NCBI GenBank assembly: GCA_958295665.1
Contig: OY282558.1
Span: 316,668,092 to 316,732,091, forward strand
Origin: Tipula vernalis
Taxonomy: Eukaryota > Arthropoda > Insecta > Diptera > Tipulidae
DNA length: 64,000 bases
Direction: 5' to 3'
The notes under the pieces are model-generated. The model was not told where the DNA came from, made no database searches, and worked only from the letters and a program-made list of their open reading frames with translations. Positions 33,326 to 44,889 of the stretch are shown here, piece by piece (position 1 is the first letter of the stretch; each line of letters begins with the position of its first letter). The translations under genes and the position numbers were made by a program.

Positions 33326-34225
33326 CTACCAAGGAACATCCCTAGTTCCTCTAACACGCACCTCAGGAGAACTTGAGTGATAGGCATCAATTATTGCCTT
33401 GGTGAGATTATCAGCAACGCTATCAAGTTCTGCAACAGAGTCGATAGATTTCTGTAAGACCACTACATTGTCTTGTAGTTTATTGGTAAAGACAGCCCAG
33501 TCCGTACCTTTATGTATTCTTACCGTTGTTTCTGTTATTTTGGGGGTTCTAATATTAAATCTTATATACCTATGATCCGACAAAGATGCTTCCACGATAC
33601 ATGCTAATTCTGGACTGTACTGGAGGTACCCATGTCAGATATAGTAAGGTCCAGCACCTCCCTTCTAATGCCATTCACAAAGGTCGGCTCGTTCCCTGTA
33701 TTATTTAGAGCAATATGGTATTATTTGATGAACAGTATTCAAAAAGTTGCTCACCTCTTGTATTGGTGTTGGTGCTACCCCAGACTGTGCATTAGCATCA
33801 CAACCAATGATGAACTTTTGCCCATGAGCTGTACAGTAATTGATAAATCTCTGTACTTCTTCCGGAGGTGGGTCGTTACCGTCTCCGGGAAAATAGGCTG
33901 ATGCCATATTAATTGTGACCATGCCTCCTCTGGATAGAGGTATCTCTAATGAGACTGCAGTTATGTCTCTGGAAGTAAATTGGTAAATTGAGAAGATATT
34001 GTACAACGAACGACAGAGAATCGCTGTCCTCGTCCTTTCTACTTCTGTGTTGTAAATTAGATTACCTGTCTTACTTGGCAAACCTTTAATTCTTCCATTG
34101 TTGGTCCACGGCTCTTGGATAAGCGCTATGTCCCAGTTGTTTGTGTTGAAGAGGCGACTCAGCATAGATGTGGCAGTCTTGGATCTATGTAGGTGGATTT
34201 GTACGCACCTTACAGACGCGTGCAT
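33326..34225 (-). pseudogene. LINE ORF2 endonuclease domain
   Basis: The frame starts at the ATG at 34225. It contains LFNTNNWDIALIQEPWTNNG (Glu of the apurinic-type endonuclease), a central part with TINMASAYFPGDGNDP, FIIGCDANAQSG (Asp-x-Asn) near 33795 and, after a frameshift, EASLSDHRYIRFNI (Ser-Asp-His) near 33590. These are the active-site elements of the enzyme that nicks the target for target-primed reverse transcription. The frame is broken near 33700 and again near 33330. Confidence 0.85.
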
Positions 34226-35254
34226 ACTCCCCTTTTTTTTAGTTTTCTAGCATTACATACATTAGTACATTTTTTATAGTTAACCTAATCGTATTCTGTA
34301 GCATATGTTTGTTCGGCTAATCAACGTGATGAAATTAATTCAATTTATTTTACCCGCCCTCTACTTTATGTTACAGTTAAAAAACAATGTTGCACTTTAT
34401 ACATTGCTTCAAAAAGAGTTAAATAAAACAAATCCTAACGGGAAGTCTTTTTTCTCAAAAACTTGATTCAAAAAATTTGGGTAAAAGCTTCCCCTCTATG
34501 ACTGTTTTGGTTATATTTACTACTATAAGGAGTGAAATCTTTCGGATTTCACAGTTTCACGCTCTGTTTGATTTTCTGGATAATCTGGTCATTTTTAATA
34601 AGCAAAAAAGATTACTTAGCAAACATAAAGGTCTACAAATAAGATATCCTCAGAAGTAAAATGGCATTTATAAGTTTTAATGAGTTACTTTTTAATGAGT
34701 TTGAAGTTTATGCTAAAAATATAACAAAAAATTACACTGTTAAATTAGATATTTTTCCAATTGGACTTTAAATTATATGAAAATTTGAATTTTTTGTAAT
34801 TTTGCATTTTTCGTACTACCAAACAGGTTCTTTTCATCAGGAACCAGGTTCTTTTCATCATTTTCAGAAAGCTGGACCATCTGTTTATCTCGTTAACCAA
34901 AAGCATCCAATTGTGTTGAACATGACTATATTTCAGATAATTTAAAAGTTGACTGATTTTTGATGGTTTAAATAATTATTTAGCGCTGATACTGGAAATG
35001 TCTCGAAGGCCCCGCACATTTCTTAGAATAGCTAAGCCATATAGCGGTCAATCTCACCAAGCCGATCCAATTATGATGAACTATAATATATTTTACAGTT
35101 TTTGAAATTTTTAATAATTTTGGATTATTTTAAATGTTTTATGTCGCCTACCGAAGAGATGTCTACAAAGTCTGGCACATATTCTCGGATAGACCATATT
35201 GTCGGATAATTTGACCATATGCCAGTCTACGTGAAGAAACAACTTAATAATAAC
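34226..35254. other. Unannotated stretch
   Basis: AT-rich. A 20-bp unit containing CAGGTTCTTTTCATCA is repeated twice near 34826-34862. Nothing else is recognised. Confidence 0.5.
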
Positions 35255-35356
35255 CAACTCGAATGGTAGAACTAAAATGTAAGTAAGGCTTCACATTGGA
35301 CCAGGTTGGACCCAATGTGAAGCACTACTTACATTTTAGTTCTATCATTCGAGTTG
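35255..35356. repeat. 45-bp inverted repeat (hairpin)
   Basis: The arms 35255-35299 and 35312-35356 match at 42 of 45 positions and are separated by 12 bp. They begin CAACTCGAATGG and end CTTCACATTGG. No coding capacity is present. This could be a very short MITE or a foldback remnant. Confidence 0.88.
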
Positions 35357-35778
35357 CTTATTTTTCCTTCGGAAACAAATTAATTTCAAAATAATTCTAA
35401 TTTTATTTTTCTCAAGGAAATAGTAAGGTTATCATAAGGTAAGTTGTTTCATTACTCTACGTTTACGATATAAAAAATGCGTACGCTGACTGCAAAGGAA
35501 AATTATTTGTAGAGCGTATTATGTAAAGTTTACAACAATGTAGTTAAAGAAATTTGAAAATTAAAAAAATTGAAATATAGAATTATTTAAAATTCTATAC
35601 ATAATAGAATTATGTGAAATATAAATTTTTTTAAAGCCGAAAATCTCGTCACCTCATTAACCCTACTCCTACTAACTAGTAACTTTTAGACACATTTCAA
35701 GTTTAAACTGAGGACACTCACAAAATATTTTATTTTACATTCTGCTTGTTACAGTAAATAATTCTCTTTATTTACAGT
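35357..35778. other. Spacer and likely 5' region of piggyBac copy 3
   Basis: AT-rich, ending with a strong acceptor-like sequence (CTCTTTATTTACAG at about 35765-35778) directly before the coding remnant. This suggests that the transposase gene had an upstream intron. TTAACCCTACTCC near 35658 might be an end of the element, but no matching right end was found. Confidence 0.35.
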
Positions 35779-37235
35779 GGCAGCACGAACTAATCAATTC
35801 AGAGACGAAGAGCTGCTTAGAGCCTAAACTGATTCTAGTGGAAGCGAATCTAACATTGACAATGAACCAAATGAACACAATAGTGAAGACAATGTTTGTG
35901 AAAATGAATCAGACAAGGCGGATGAACAAGTCATTAGTGAAAATGAAGAAACAACGGCAGAAAATACATTAAAAACGTGTTAAGCGAAACATATACTGGT
36001 AAAGATAGTACTCAATGGAAGTTATCTCCTTATCGTAGTGGACGTACACTTAGTCATAACTTAATTAGAAGTTGTACGTTTGATAAAATTATAAAAGAAT
36101 TTTCGAATGTACTATTTGTTAGTCCGATATTCCGCGCTACTATGTCTTGAGATAGATTCGCTGTACTAAGGCGCCATTTACGACTCGATGATTATTCAAC
36201 ACGCTCTGTACGTCAAGCACAAAATGAATTTGCTCCTTTTCGAAGAGTTTGGGATTTAATAAACAACACGCATAAGGTAAAATTGGCACTATTTGCGTTT
36301 TAAAAACTTAACTATTTATGAAAAATTAGTACCATGTAGAGGTCACGTATCCTTCCGTCAGTATATCCCTTCAAAACCTGACAAATATGGGATGAAGATT
36401 TTTTATGTCTGTGATAGCACTACCAGTTATACTCTGCACGGTATTTCATACTTAGGACAAGAACGTCTAGAAAGAGGAAAAAATTTGTGCCATACAATCG
36501 TCAGTCAATTGTGCCAAACTTCTTTACAAGTTACGAGCTCACACAAGATTTTCTATCGAAGGAATTAGCGTGTGTTGAAACTCTTCGTAAAAATAAAGCG
36601 TTCATTCCAACAGAGTTCCTTCCACACAAACATAGAGTAGTAGGAACAAGTATTTTTGGGTTTTGATAAAAAATGACGTTAGTTAGCTATGTTCCAAAAA
36701 AAAAATCCGGCCAATTTTGTTAAGTTCATCAATGCATTACGATGACAAATAAGATAAAACCACAAAAAAAGCATCGATTATAACGTACTACAATTGTACG
36801 AATTGTGGAGTTGGTACTATGGATCAACTTGCACATTCATTTTCCGTAAAGCGTAAATCGAACAGATGTTTGCAAAGTAGCGGCCATGGTAATCTGGTTA
36901 AACTAATATTCAGATTAAAATAAGAAAAAAATGAACTTACGTAGAAAACATTTTTTGAGGCAGCTGGTTTCAGGAATTAGTTATTCCGCAAATACGACAA
37001 CGAACCAAATCGAAATTGACAAAGAACATAGTTGCGACAATCGAAAAGGTTTTAAGCAATACAGAGACTGCAGCATCAATCGATTTGGGCTCAAAAACAA
37101 CAGCTCGTCGTCGATGTTACAAGTTCCCTAATAATATAAGCCGTTTTACAACACAAATTTGCAGCATGTGCAATATATATGTGCAAAAGTCACATCTCAG
37201 AATAGATATTCCATCTACGATGGAAATGGAATCCT
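35779..37235 (+). pseudogene. piggyBac-like transposase, copy 3 (different lineage)
   Basis: The fragment begins after the acceptor with AARTNQFRDEELLRA, then an acidic stretch. YTGKDSTQWKLSPYRSGRT (about 35990-36045) and SPIFRATMS with a stop, then DRFAVLRRHLRLDD (about 36125-36195) are standard piggyBac N-terminal core motifs. KLVPCRGHVSFRQYIPSKP (about 36325-36380) carries the region around the first catalytic site, with the usual D-E replaced (TIYEKLVPCRG). NFFTSYELTQDF follows near 36520. The C-terminus has ARRRCYKFPNN, then CSMC (about 37110-37175), a residual zinc tail. Many stops and deletions break it. Confidence 0.78.
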
Positions 37236-38742
37236 AAAATGATTTTTAGATAATGTCCTGGAATATGGTCAATTATCGATGTTTTTTTTTTACTTAGTGA
37301 TTTGCTATCTATTCTAGAGAAAAAATATATTGCGAGTATAAGTGTAGGTAATTGTTTTATAAATTTGTAATTTGATGTAAATAAAAATTAAATAAGTATA
37401 AAGAAAAACCATCTATACGACTATACAGAAGTTTCAGTTCCTCGCGAGCTACATTCACTATTATTATTAGTATTTATTTTCAGTCATCCAATACTTAAGG
37501 ATAGATGCCTACTGTACGTTTTACTGAGGGAATTATAATTTTGGGAACATAGAATTCTTGTATACAACGAAATTGGTCGAAAGATTTAAAGTTCTTTTTG
37601 GTTTCTGAAATGCTTTTTGCGCAGAATATTATGTCATATAGTCTTATCTAACAGTATTTCAAAGCACACTTTTCTTAAAATTCCATTTTCACAAAACTGC
37701 TGAAATTGAATGGCATTGAAAGAGAAGAACTGTGGAGATGGAAACCATAAATTTGTAATTTTTCTAAGTGTCAATATTTTCTTAAATTCCTTATTCAAAA
37801 ATCTGTTGAATTTCTGATCTTGAATAAAATTTTGCAAGAATTTTTAAAGATTGATGGAAATTCTAAATTCTAAACATTTTAAATTCTTCTTTTAGACATA
37901 TTTAGGCTTTAAAAGTCAAAATATCTAAATTTTTCTAATTTTAATATTCATCATTTCATTTTAATTGTTCTAATTTCTGAATTGTTCTAGTTTTAGTTTT
38001 ATTATTTAAATTCACAATTCAGAATAATATTAACTAAGATGTTCAACATTCCGAAATCATTCACTCCTTAAATTTTAAATTCTCAAATATTTTAAATTTT
38101 AAAACAATTTTTTCATATTTATGAATATGATGCTGAACTTCTAAGTTCCAAACCTCCGAATTTGATAGTGATTTTGGAAATTCCTAATATAATATAAAAT
38201 ACTTAATCCTATACATTCGAGTGCAGCTGTTTTACGAATTTATATGTTGCTACGTTTCTAAGCCTTTCGAAGTAGTTGAAATACTATTTTTGGGATGAAT
38301 TTCAGAAGTTTTACGAATTCATACCTTTAGATAATTGGGCGTTTTCATTTTTCTTACGAAAATTAAAATATTTATTTATTTTTTTTTCAAATACCTATAC
38401 GAGTAGTTGCTTTGTTTAAAAATAAAATAGATATTTATTTATTTGAAAAGAAAAATTGAATTTGACAACGAAATTTGAAATTTTATATACATTTTAAATT
38501 AAAACTTCCAAAGTCTTAAAATGTTAATATCAATATTTTCGAACAATTTTTTCTTTTTTAAAATAGGATTTAAATTTTTAATGGAGTAATATGGACTATA
38601 TATTTATTGTTACCCTTTCGACATAACCGTTTGGTTGTGTTCCTGTCTCATTAATTTTAAACATACGTTGCTTTGAATGCGGAAATATACTTATATATAT
38701 CACTTGCACAGATATCATTTAAAATAAATTGTCGATTAATGC
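37236..38742. other. Unannotated AT-rich stretch
   Basis: No gene or repeat can be supported. The text is full of AAATTTT-type words. The minus frame at 37634-37837 is lysine/phenylalanine rich and probably chance. Confidence 0.5.
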
Positions 38743-38745
38743 TTA

Positions 38746-39680
38746 TGCTGTGTGCCTCAGAAGACTTTTCAAACTAAACTTTTCAAATTTAGAAGCTTCC
38801 GCTACTTCCTCACAGATGCTAGGTGAAAAGTCATTTTACGAGGTTACTTTTCAACGATTTTTCAATATGTGTGACGTACAGTTAAAAATACGTAGTATGC
38901 CCAAATTAAAAATTAAATTAACAAAATGTACAAAATAAACAACAGAAAAAATATGAAGTTTTAAAAAAGCCACCAAACTGTACATAAAGTATATGTCCAG
39001 TTTGATGGAACTTTTTAGTTCAAGCGAAGATGAGTGACGACATGTATGTATTTGTATTTGATATATGTAAATACATAATAATAAAATTGTGGATATGGTG
39101 AAATAAATTGAATTTTGAAAGGCTGAACTATTTTAAGAATTACTTTTAAATACAAAACTGAATCCATATTGTTTTATTATATTACATTTATCTCTATGGG
39201 AAGATTCCTTAATGTATGTCAATAATCCTAAAGCTATTTCATTATCTGCATCATTATTAAGATTACCGAAGTATTCATCTAAGACTACTTCAAACGGTTT
39301 CAACTCAAATCTTTTATTAATGCAAATATGGTACATTACCCAACAGGCGGTTATCGCAATTCTTAATTTTCAATTCCAGTGATTTTAAAAATCGCCCACC
39401 ATCGTGCTTTCTCTAGTCCAAATGGATTTTCCATAATACTTCGTGCTTAACAATGCACAAGGTTAAATTTGTTATAATATTACAACATAATAATAAAAAA
39501 TTTATAATTTTACAATATTTTGAGTTGTTTATAAAATTTGAATGACATTTGAAAAGTTTAGTGGAGTATAAGCAAAGGTACAGTTGAATACTTTTAACCT
39601 AGTGACATCTATTGAAATATTGTATGAATTACTGGGTTTTACAAAAATTTAGTTTGAAAAGTCTTCTGAGGCACACAGCA
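38746..39680 (-). mobile_element. PIF/Harbinger element with perfect 33-bp ends
   Basis: The first 33 bp (TGCTGTGTGCCTCAGAAGAC, continuing CTTTTCAAACTAAA after overlap) are repeated exactly and inverted at 39648-39680. TTA lies on both sides (38743-38745 and 39681-39683), the 3-bp target duplication of this superfamily. Inside, on the minus strand, a residual transposase C-terminus is found: FGLEKARWW (about 39395-39420), then TACWVMYHICINKRFE, which resembles the Harbinger pattern of an aromatic-rich K-x-R-W motif followed by A-C-x-x-x-H-N-I-C. At 935 bp it is internally deleted and non-autonomous. Confidence 0.85.
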
Positions 39681-39683
39681 TTA

Positions 39684-39862
39684 GTATAAAACGTAACATG
39701 GTAATTTCTGAATTTCGTCATTATTAAAATTAGTAATTACACTTTCAAATTATTTCCAATGGAATGTACTCAAAATATGCCAATATCCAACTGAAATACT
39801 GTTAGAGGTGTGTTAGAACTGTTAAAATATTATATTTAACACAAAACACACAATACTTATTA
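39684..39862. other. Spacer
   Basis: AT-rich sequence between the Harbinger element and a short inverted repeat; nothing recognised. Confidence 0.5.
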
Positions 39863-40010
39863 GCCAATCGCTCATAATATATCTACTGAAAAAAAGTAGA
39901 AATATCTTCTCCCCTCCCCGTAATTTTGACTGAAGGTCCAAAGAGATATACCAATGTACCACTCTGCAAAAATGAGAACCCTTCCAGTAGATATATTATG
40001 AGCGATTGGC
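39863..40010. repeat. 26-bp perfect inverted repeat at the 3' end of piggyBac copy 4
   Basis: GCCAATCGCTCATAATATAT with CTACTG at 39863-39888 is exactly complementary to 39985-40010. The right copy lies within the transposase reading frame and the left copy near where it ends, so a small inverted duplication seems to have happened inside the relic. Confidence 0.85.
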
Positions 40011-41420
40011 CTCTGTATTTTTCTGATTTACCAAATCGAAAATATTGGGATTGCCATGAACATGGCAATATTGGGATTGCCATCAACAATCTGAAATCCA
40101 GCAAATTTATAATATGTTTCTCTGGTATGTTTTGTTTTCGCATTTCGGTTTTGTATTCCGTCCAGCTGAACATATAGCAAAATCCATAAAATGAGTCATA
40201 ACGCATAATGGCCGCTTTTCGGCCTTATGGATACTCTAAAATATTGGATAAGTTGATCTTAAAGGTTAAGCCCGCCCAATCCCTCATTAATTGTTTCCAT
40301 TTTTCCTTTTCCCATAAAATTGGACACCAGATGCACCGGTTAACTGCCAAGCCATGTGACAAAGGCCATATTGCCATCGTTACTCACACATTGCTTTGTA
40401 CATCACCTATTTTGTTTTTTAAATTAGCGGTCACCCGAAAACATTGGTTAGTAAAACCGATTGATGCGAACAGTCCCTACAGCATTTATACCCCTGTTTT
40501 TCAAATTTTCTAATACATTATAGGAAGTAAAATAATTGTCGAAATAAAGTTTATATCCCGGCTCCTTAATTCGCTTAGCTAGAAAAAAACAACTGATCCT
40601 CCAAAGACAAATGTTCGCAGATAATCGGAAATTTCTGTTCTTGATCCTCAGTAAATAACAAAATCAAAAGGTTGGCCAGATTTACCACAAAGAACAAACA
40701 ATTTCAATCCCCAGGGTATTGGTTCACTCTTCATGTATTGTCCTTCGATGAATTTACCTATAGAATCATCTACCCGCCAATGCAGAGATTTTCCTCCAGT
40801 TGAATTTGTAAATATCTCGCTCTTACAGCGTTTATTATCGGCCGAACCTTATAAAAAAATATCTTGAAAACATGAAAATTGGTTTTTAATTGCCATAATC
40901 GATCTCTGGTCATTGATCGTGTTACTTAGTCAAGTCCAATTAGCCGATTGCAGTACAATCAAATTTGCGGAAATTTTCTACATCCAATAAATGGATGAAT
41001 GCCGAAGAATATTTTCATTTCGTTAATGTCGGTTGATTTAAAAGTTTGGCCATTTTGTTGTGCTTAAATATTTGTGAATTCTGCCATTGCTTTAAACACC
41101 TGATCGGTAGTGTTTGTTAAAATATTGCGCCGGAGTTTCTTCAATAGGTGGGACATCTGAATGTGGATGGTATTATACTTCCAAATTGTAAAACATCCCT
41201 CGCTTGTTACAACAGCGATAACCATTGCAATTGTTGGTTCGCTAAACTCTTCGCTGAAACCATGACTATCTTCCGCAGCTTGCTCAACTTCGGTTCTAGG
41301 CTTTTTTGTATTATTTGTATTTGCACTACTTTCTGGAATATCTTCATACTCCCAAAAACCAGTTGGCTCATCATCTTCCTCGATTTCATCCAAATTGTCA
41401 ATTTCATTCGAAGCAGCCAA
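39883..41420 (-). pseudogene. piggyBac-like transposase, copy 4 (PGBD2/3-like lineage)
   Basis: A start with an acidic N-terminus (MAASNEIDNLDEIEEDDEPT) lies at 41420. LLKKLRRNI and FKAMAEFTNI follow, then after stops VDDSIGKFIEGQYM near 40740 (the first Asp region; family norm V-D-E-x-M), WGLKLFVLCGKSG, and near 40280 GMGGLNL-stop-DQL with YFRVSIRPKSG. These last motifs match the M-G-G-V-D-x-x-D-Q and Y-R-V-x-I-R-x-K of vertebrate PGBD2/PGBD3-like transposases. The third catalytic Asp seems to be Asn here. The C-terminal part is at 39883-40206. At least eight stops interrupt it. Element ends were not found. Confidence 0.72.
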
Positions 41421-42272
41421 CCATTCATCTCGAGTGAGGTATTTGCAAGCCGTTTAGAGCTAAAAGCCAAATTATTTCATTTTATAAAAAAATAATAACT
41501 ATAACAAAATAAAATAAAAATGTTTAATAAAACGTTGCGCTTCGCACATGGAGATGTACATGACCGTTAGATAAATTTGTATATGTACATATAAATTAAC
41601 TTAAAATATTGTAGTTAATTCGTAATTAATTATTATTTTTATTTTGTAACTTATACATACGAACGTTAGCAGTATAAAAAAATAATATTTGGCTTAGCTG
41701 GGCCGTTTGCAAAAACTAGAAAAATAACTTCAAACTGGACAACTTTACCGAACTGACGTTTACGTTGTGCACACCTTCACAATTTCTTGAATACTAACCT
41801 CATTTTCATATTTATTGTAATGTTTTTTAATGCTTCTGTGATAATATGATGAAATAATACAAAAAACATAAATGAGCAATAAAAAACAAAAATAGAATTA
41901 ACTAAGGCTCTCTAAAATCAATGTACATACCGATGTACAAAGGGATTGAAAGGGTTAGCTCAATACTCTAAGAACCGAATTTGAGATTACGGGTACCCCA
42001 AAAATTTCAGTTAACTGCGTTACAGTTGCCGCAGAATTGTGTTCAAAAATTAATTCTTTTGCATGAAACTCGCATGATAATCACGCGCGGTTGTTGAATT
42101 TTTGAAACCACACTGCTGTAGTCGAGAATGAAAAAATCCATGCTTCAATTTCATTATACAAACAACATACGACTCCCAAATCTCAAATTTCGTTTTACAA
42201 ACAAAATTGTTGCTCGGCAGCCAAAACAGACCCAGTTGCGGTTGGGGAGCAGAACTCTTCAACGATATAACT
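41421..42272. other. Unannotated stretch
   Basis: Near 41692 the words GGCTTAGCTGGGCCG resemble the inner end motif of piggyBac copy 1, so this may hold an end of copy 4, but no partner is visible. The rest is AT-rich and empty. Confidence 0.35.
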
Positions 42273-42362
42273 TTTTCAAATCAAGTTAACCATTTTTCAA
42301 ATCAAATTAAACTTTTTTCAAATAAATTTAACAACAATTTTCAAATCAAATCAAATCAATTT
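42273..42362. repeat. Short tandem array, about 20-bp units
   Basis: Four imperfect repeats of TTTTTCAAATCAAATTAAAC type are seen, ending in AAATCAAATCAAATC. It is a simple-sequence array without coding meaning. Confidence 0.7.
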
Positions 42363-42699
42363 TTTTTTTACAAAATATGCAATGCAGACAGTAAAATTTA
42401 GCAAAATTCAATTCTCTAATAATTTTAATTTAATCAGAGAGCCCGTTTCTTTCGCAATTTACTATGAACATATACCAGCACTTGAGTTTTCTTGTGTGAA
42501 CCCCACATTTTATTTTAACATTGGAAACACAAGGGTCTAGCCAAACTCCTATACGTCAAATTAAGTTTAAATAAATGATATGTTAGTTTGGTTTTAACAA
42601 TTAAGTTTAATTACTAATTAAAAATTGCAGGAATGAATTCATAGCCTGAATAAACTAAAAAAAAATAAAACATTTATGTAGAATTGAAGCTTCTTTTAA

Positions 42700-44440
42700 A
42701 GTTCCTCTACATTTGTACATTTGCATATGCATTTAGAGTGTCGCAGGCATACTGGAGTCGAATATTTATTTCACACAGTAAAAGCGAGTTTTGCGACGGG
42801 TCCTTGTTGTATTCGTGGCATAATCGGCAGTCTCGTTTAATTTGGAGGACGTCGGCACCTTTTATCGTTGCTACAACGGGTGTTGCTTGCTGAAAAAATA
42901 GTGGAACTTAATCAATTTGTGGTGTATATTATAAAATCTTCATTCTTACTGGTTATGGGCCACCGAGGATTACTTTTATTACCGATCGACATGAAAATTG
43001 CTTTGTTACATGAGGATTGTTACATCAAGCTCCTATTTGCGGACGAACTAGAGTTTCTTAATGCGATAACAAAAATGTCCCGCGAGCATCTGTATTTTTG
43101 TAATGGTTAAATTCTTTGCAGATGATATAACTCGCCAATCCCATAATGTCAATTATGTTATAAAAGAATTCACAGCGTACCTACAAAACCTAGACCGATC
43201 TCTATGAGCCGTATATACCCTTGAAAGGTAGTAAAAATATATTCGGCCACGATTGTCCTTCCCGAGTTCGAATACCTAGACGCCAAACATAACATTTTAT
43301 TTTGCCCTTTCAACGGCCCATTCTGCACCTGCATCTTTACCCGTATAAATATTTCCTTGTAGTGGATAGTGTGTTTTTGCATCGCATGCCCACCATACTT
43401 TAATTTCATACATCTCAGGCTTAGACGGTATGTACTGTGTGAACTTCGTCATCCCACGTTATGGAAACAATTGTTTGTCTATGGTAATATCACTATGTGG
43501 TCGATAATTCCTTTCAAAATTTTCGTTTAACAAATTCCATATATATCCCTCATTGGTGCAGCTTTATCGGATTGTGCACGAAAATTACGGATACGGCTAT
43601 CATCAAATCGTATATATCGTGACAGAGTAATGAAAGGCAGTATGACATTGTTGCTCTAAAAATGGGAAGGTTCATCATTTTCCACAGAAAATTCGCGTGT
43701 TGGATATTATTGTGGCTTACGCTAGCAGCTAAGAGGATATCAATAAATGCATTTAGTTCAATCCTTGTGCTTCTTCCATACCTTTCTGTTTTTGTTTGGA
43801 TTCTTAGTATTCCATTGATTAATTTTATCATTCGCATACCGATATGTTTCCTTTATTATGATAAACACGATGTTTGTTGTTAGAAACCTTTTAAACACTT
43901 CAATTGGTACCGAGTTTGTAGAAGTAGGCCTTCCACTAAACCTCATAAAATTATGGGTACGTGTCTGACCAATGGATGGCAGTGCTCTGTTCCACTTCGT
44001 ACCATCTTTCCCGAACATGTTCCATGTGTGCACTAAATTCATAGTTTCCTGCGTATCTGTCTGCATTTCATTTGTTGACTGCGTTTCGGCTGCTTGCTGC
44101 ATTTCGTCTACTTGATGTACTTTAATTACCGTTTGAATTTCAGTTGTTATTAGTATTTTATTATCCGCGCTGTCATACGTCTTATAATGGTCGGAATCTG
44201 CTCGACAGCAAAAAAAACCAACGTCTTCTTCTTCCTTCGTTGCTCATTCTCGTTCTAGATCATTAGCTAAGGTTGCCGCAACATGTTCATAGAACCTTGG
44301 GTCAAACCTAGAACGTGTTTGGTAAAATTTGTCCACCTCGTCCATTCCTTCTCCAAATTCATCTATTGTTGATTCAAATAAAACAAATATATCACCCGCT
44401 ACATGTTGAATAATAAAACAGAAAATAAAACACCAAACTA
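42700..44440 (-). pseudogene. piggyBac transposase, copy 2, decayed
   Basis: Read from the right, IDEFGEGMDEVDKFYQTRSR (about 44330-44390) corresponds to the N-terminus of copy 1, and FGKDGTKWNRALPSIGQTRT (about 43955-44015) to its next block. FVHNPIKLHQ and the preceding ELNAFIDILLAASVSHN (about 43690-43770) follow. GRTIVAEYIFTTFQGY (about 43215-43270) has Glu where copy 1 has the second catalytic Asp. The C-terminus after the intron at 42890-42949 reads TPVVATIKGADVLQIKRDCR, LCHEYN. More than ten stops and frameshifts are present. The tract is longer decayed than copy 1. Confidence 0.8.
42890..42949 (-). other. Likely intron in piggyBac copy 2
   Basis: On the minus strand GTAAGA opens at 42949 and TATTTTTTCAG closes at 42890, giving 60 bp. 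It sits at the same point as the intron in copy 1, directly after a TAA that is in frame in both copies. Confidence 0.7.
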
Positions 44441-44889
44441 ATTGCGAAACTAACAATCATCGAAAACTAATAAATAATGGGAACTCCGGAGATATATACA
44501 GTGAGAATAGATACATACAAATTTAATATATTTTTATATAAAATGTGTATGGGGTTTGGCTAAACCCTTATGTTTCGAATATGACTAGAACTTTACGATG
44601 CTCTTTAAACTCACGACCAACCTCCTATTTTTGATAGTTTTTTTTTTTCATATATCTGTTCAAAACTAGTAGCTTGAGGATATAATAGAATATTACAAAT
44701 AGAAACACAAAAAAGGTCTGGCCAGACCCTGGTGTCTCCAAAAGAGTTAAATAATTAATTTTAAAAAAATAAAGAGCGGACGATGACTATACACACATAT
44801 GTGGTATTTCATAACTTCTTGGAAGTTCTACTCACCACTTTTTGTAAAATTTACAAATTTCAATCAAATAAATAAAAATAAAGTTAATT

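Larger units (their letters stand above)
31085..34225 (-). mobile_element. LOA-like non-LTR retrotransposon, 5'-truncated, with poly(A) tail
   Basis: The minus-strand element ends in a run of 20 A (T at 31085-31104 on the plus strand), the usual 3' end of a LINE. Its coding region covers endonuclease, reverse transcriptase and a C-terminal Cys/His motif over about 3.1 kb, in seven frame segments. There is no ORF1, so the copy is truncated near the start of ORF2. The RNase H domain expected in this group is missing between about 31520 and 31470. GC content is visibly higher than in neighbouring DNA. Confidence 0.88.
42519..44746 (-). mobile_element. piggyBac-like element, copy 2
   Basis: TTAA occurs at 42515-42518 and 44747-44750. 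The left end reads CATTGGAAACACAAGGGTCT and the reverse complement of the right reads CTCTTTTGGAGACACCAGGG, so the motif TTGGAAACACAAGGG is shared. A second copy of the end motif (reverse complement TTCGAAACATAAGGGTTTAG) lies further in at 44551-44580 and matches the left end even better. The encoded protein and end motifs show that it belongs with the element at 16649-19417. Confidence 0.75.

Noticed and set aside
42700..43110. Plus-strand frames at 42684-42893 and 42868-43110
   Set aside because: They are on the opposite strand of the piggyBac copy 2 C-terminus, whose similarity to copy 1 is clear.
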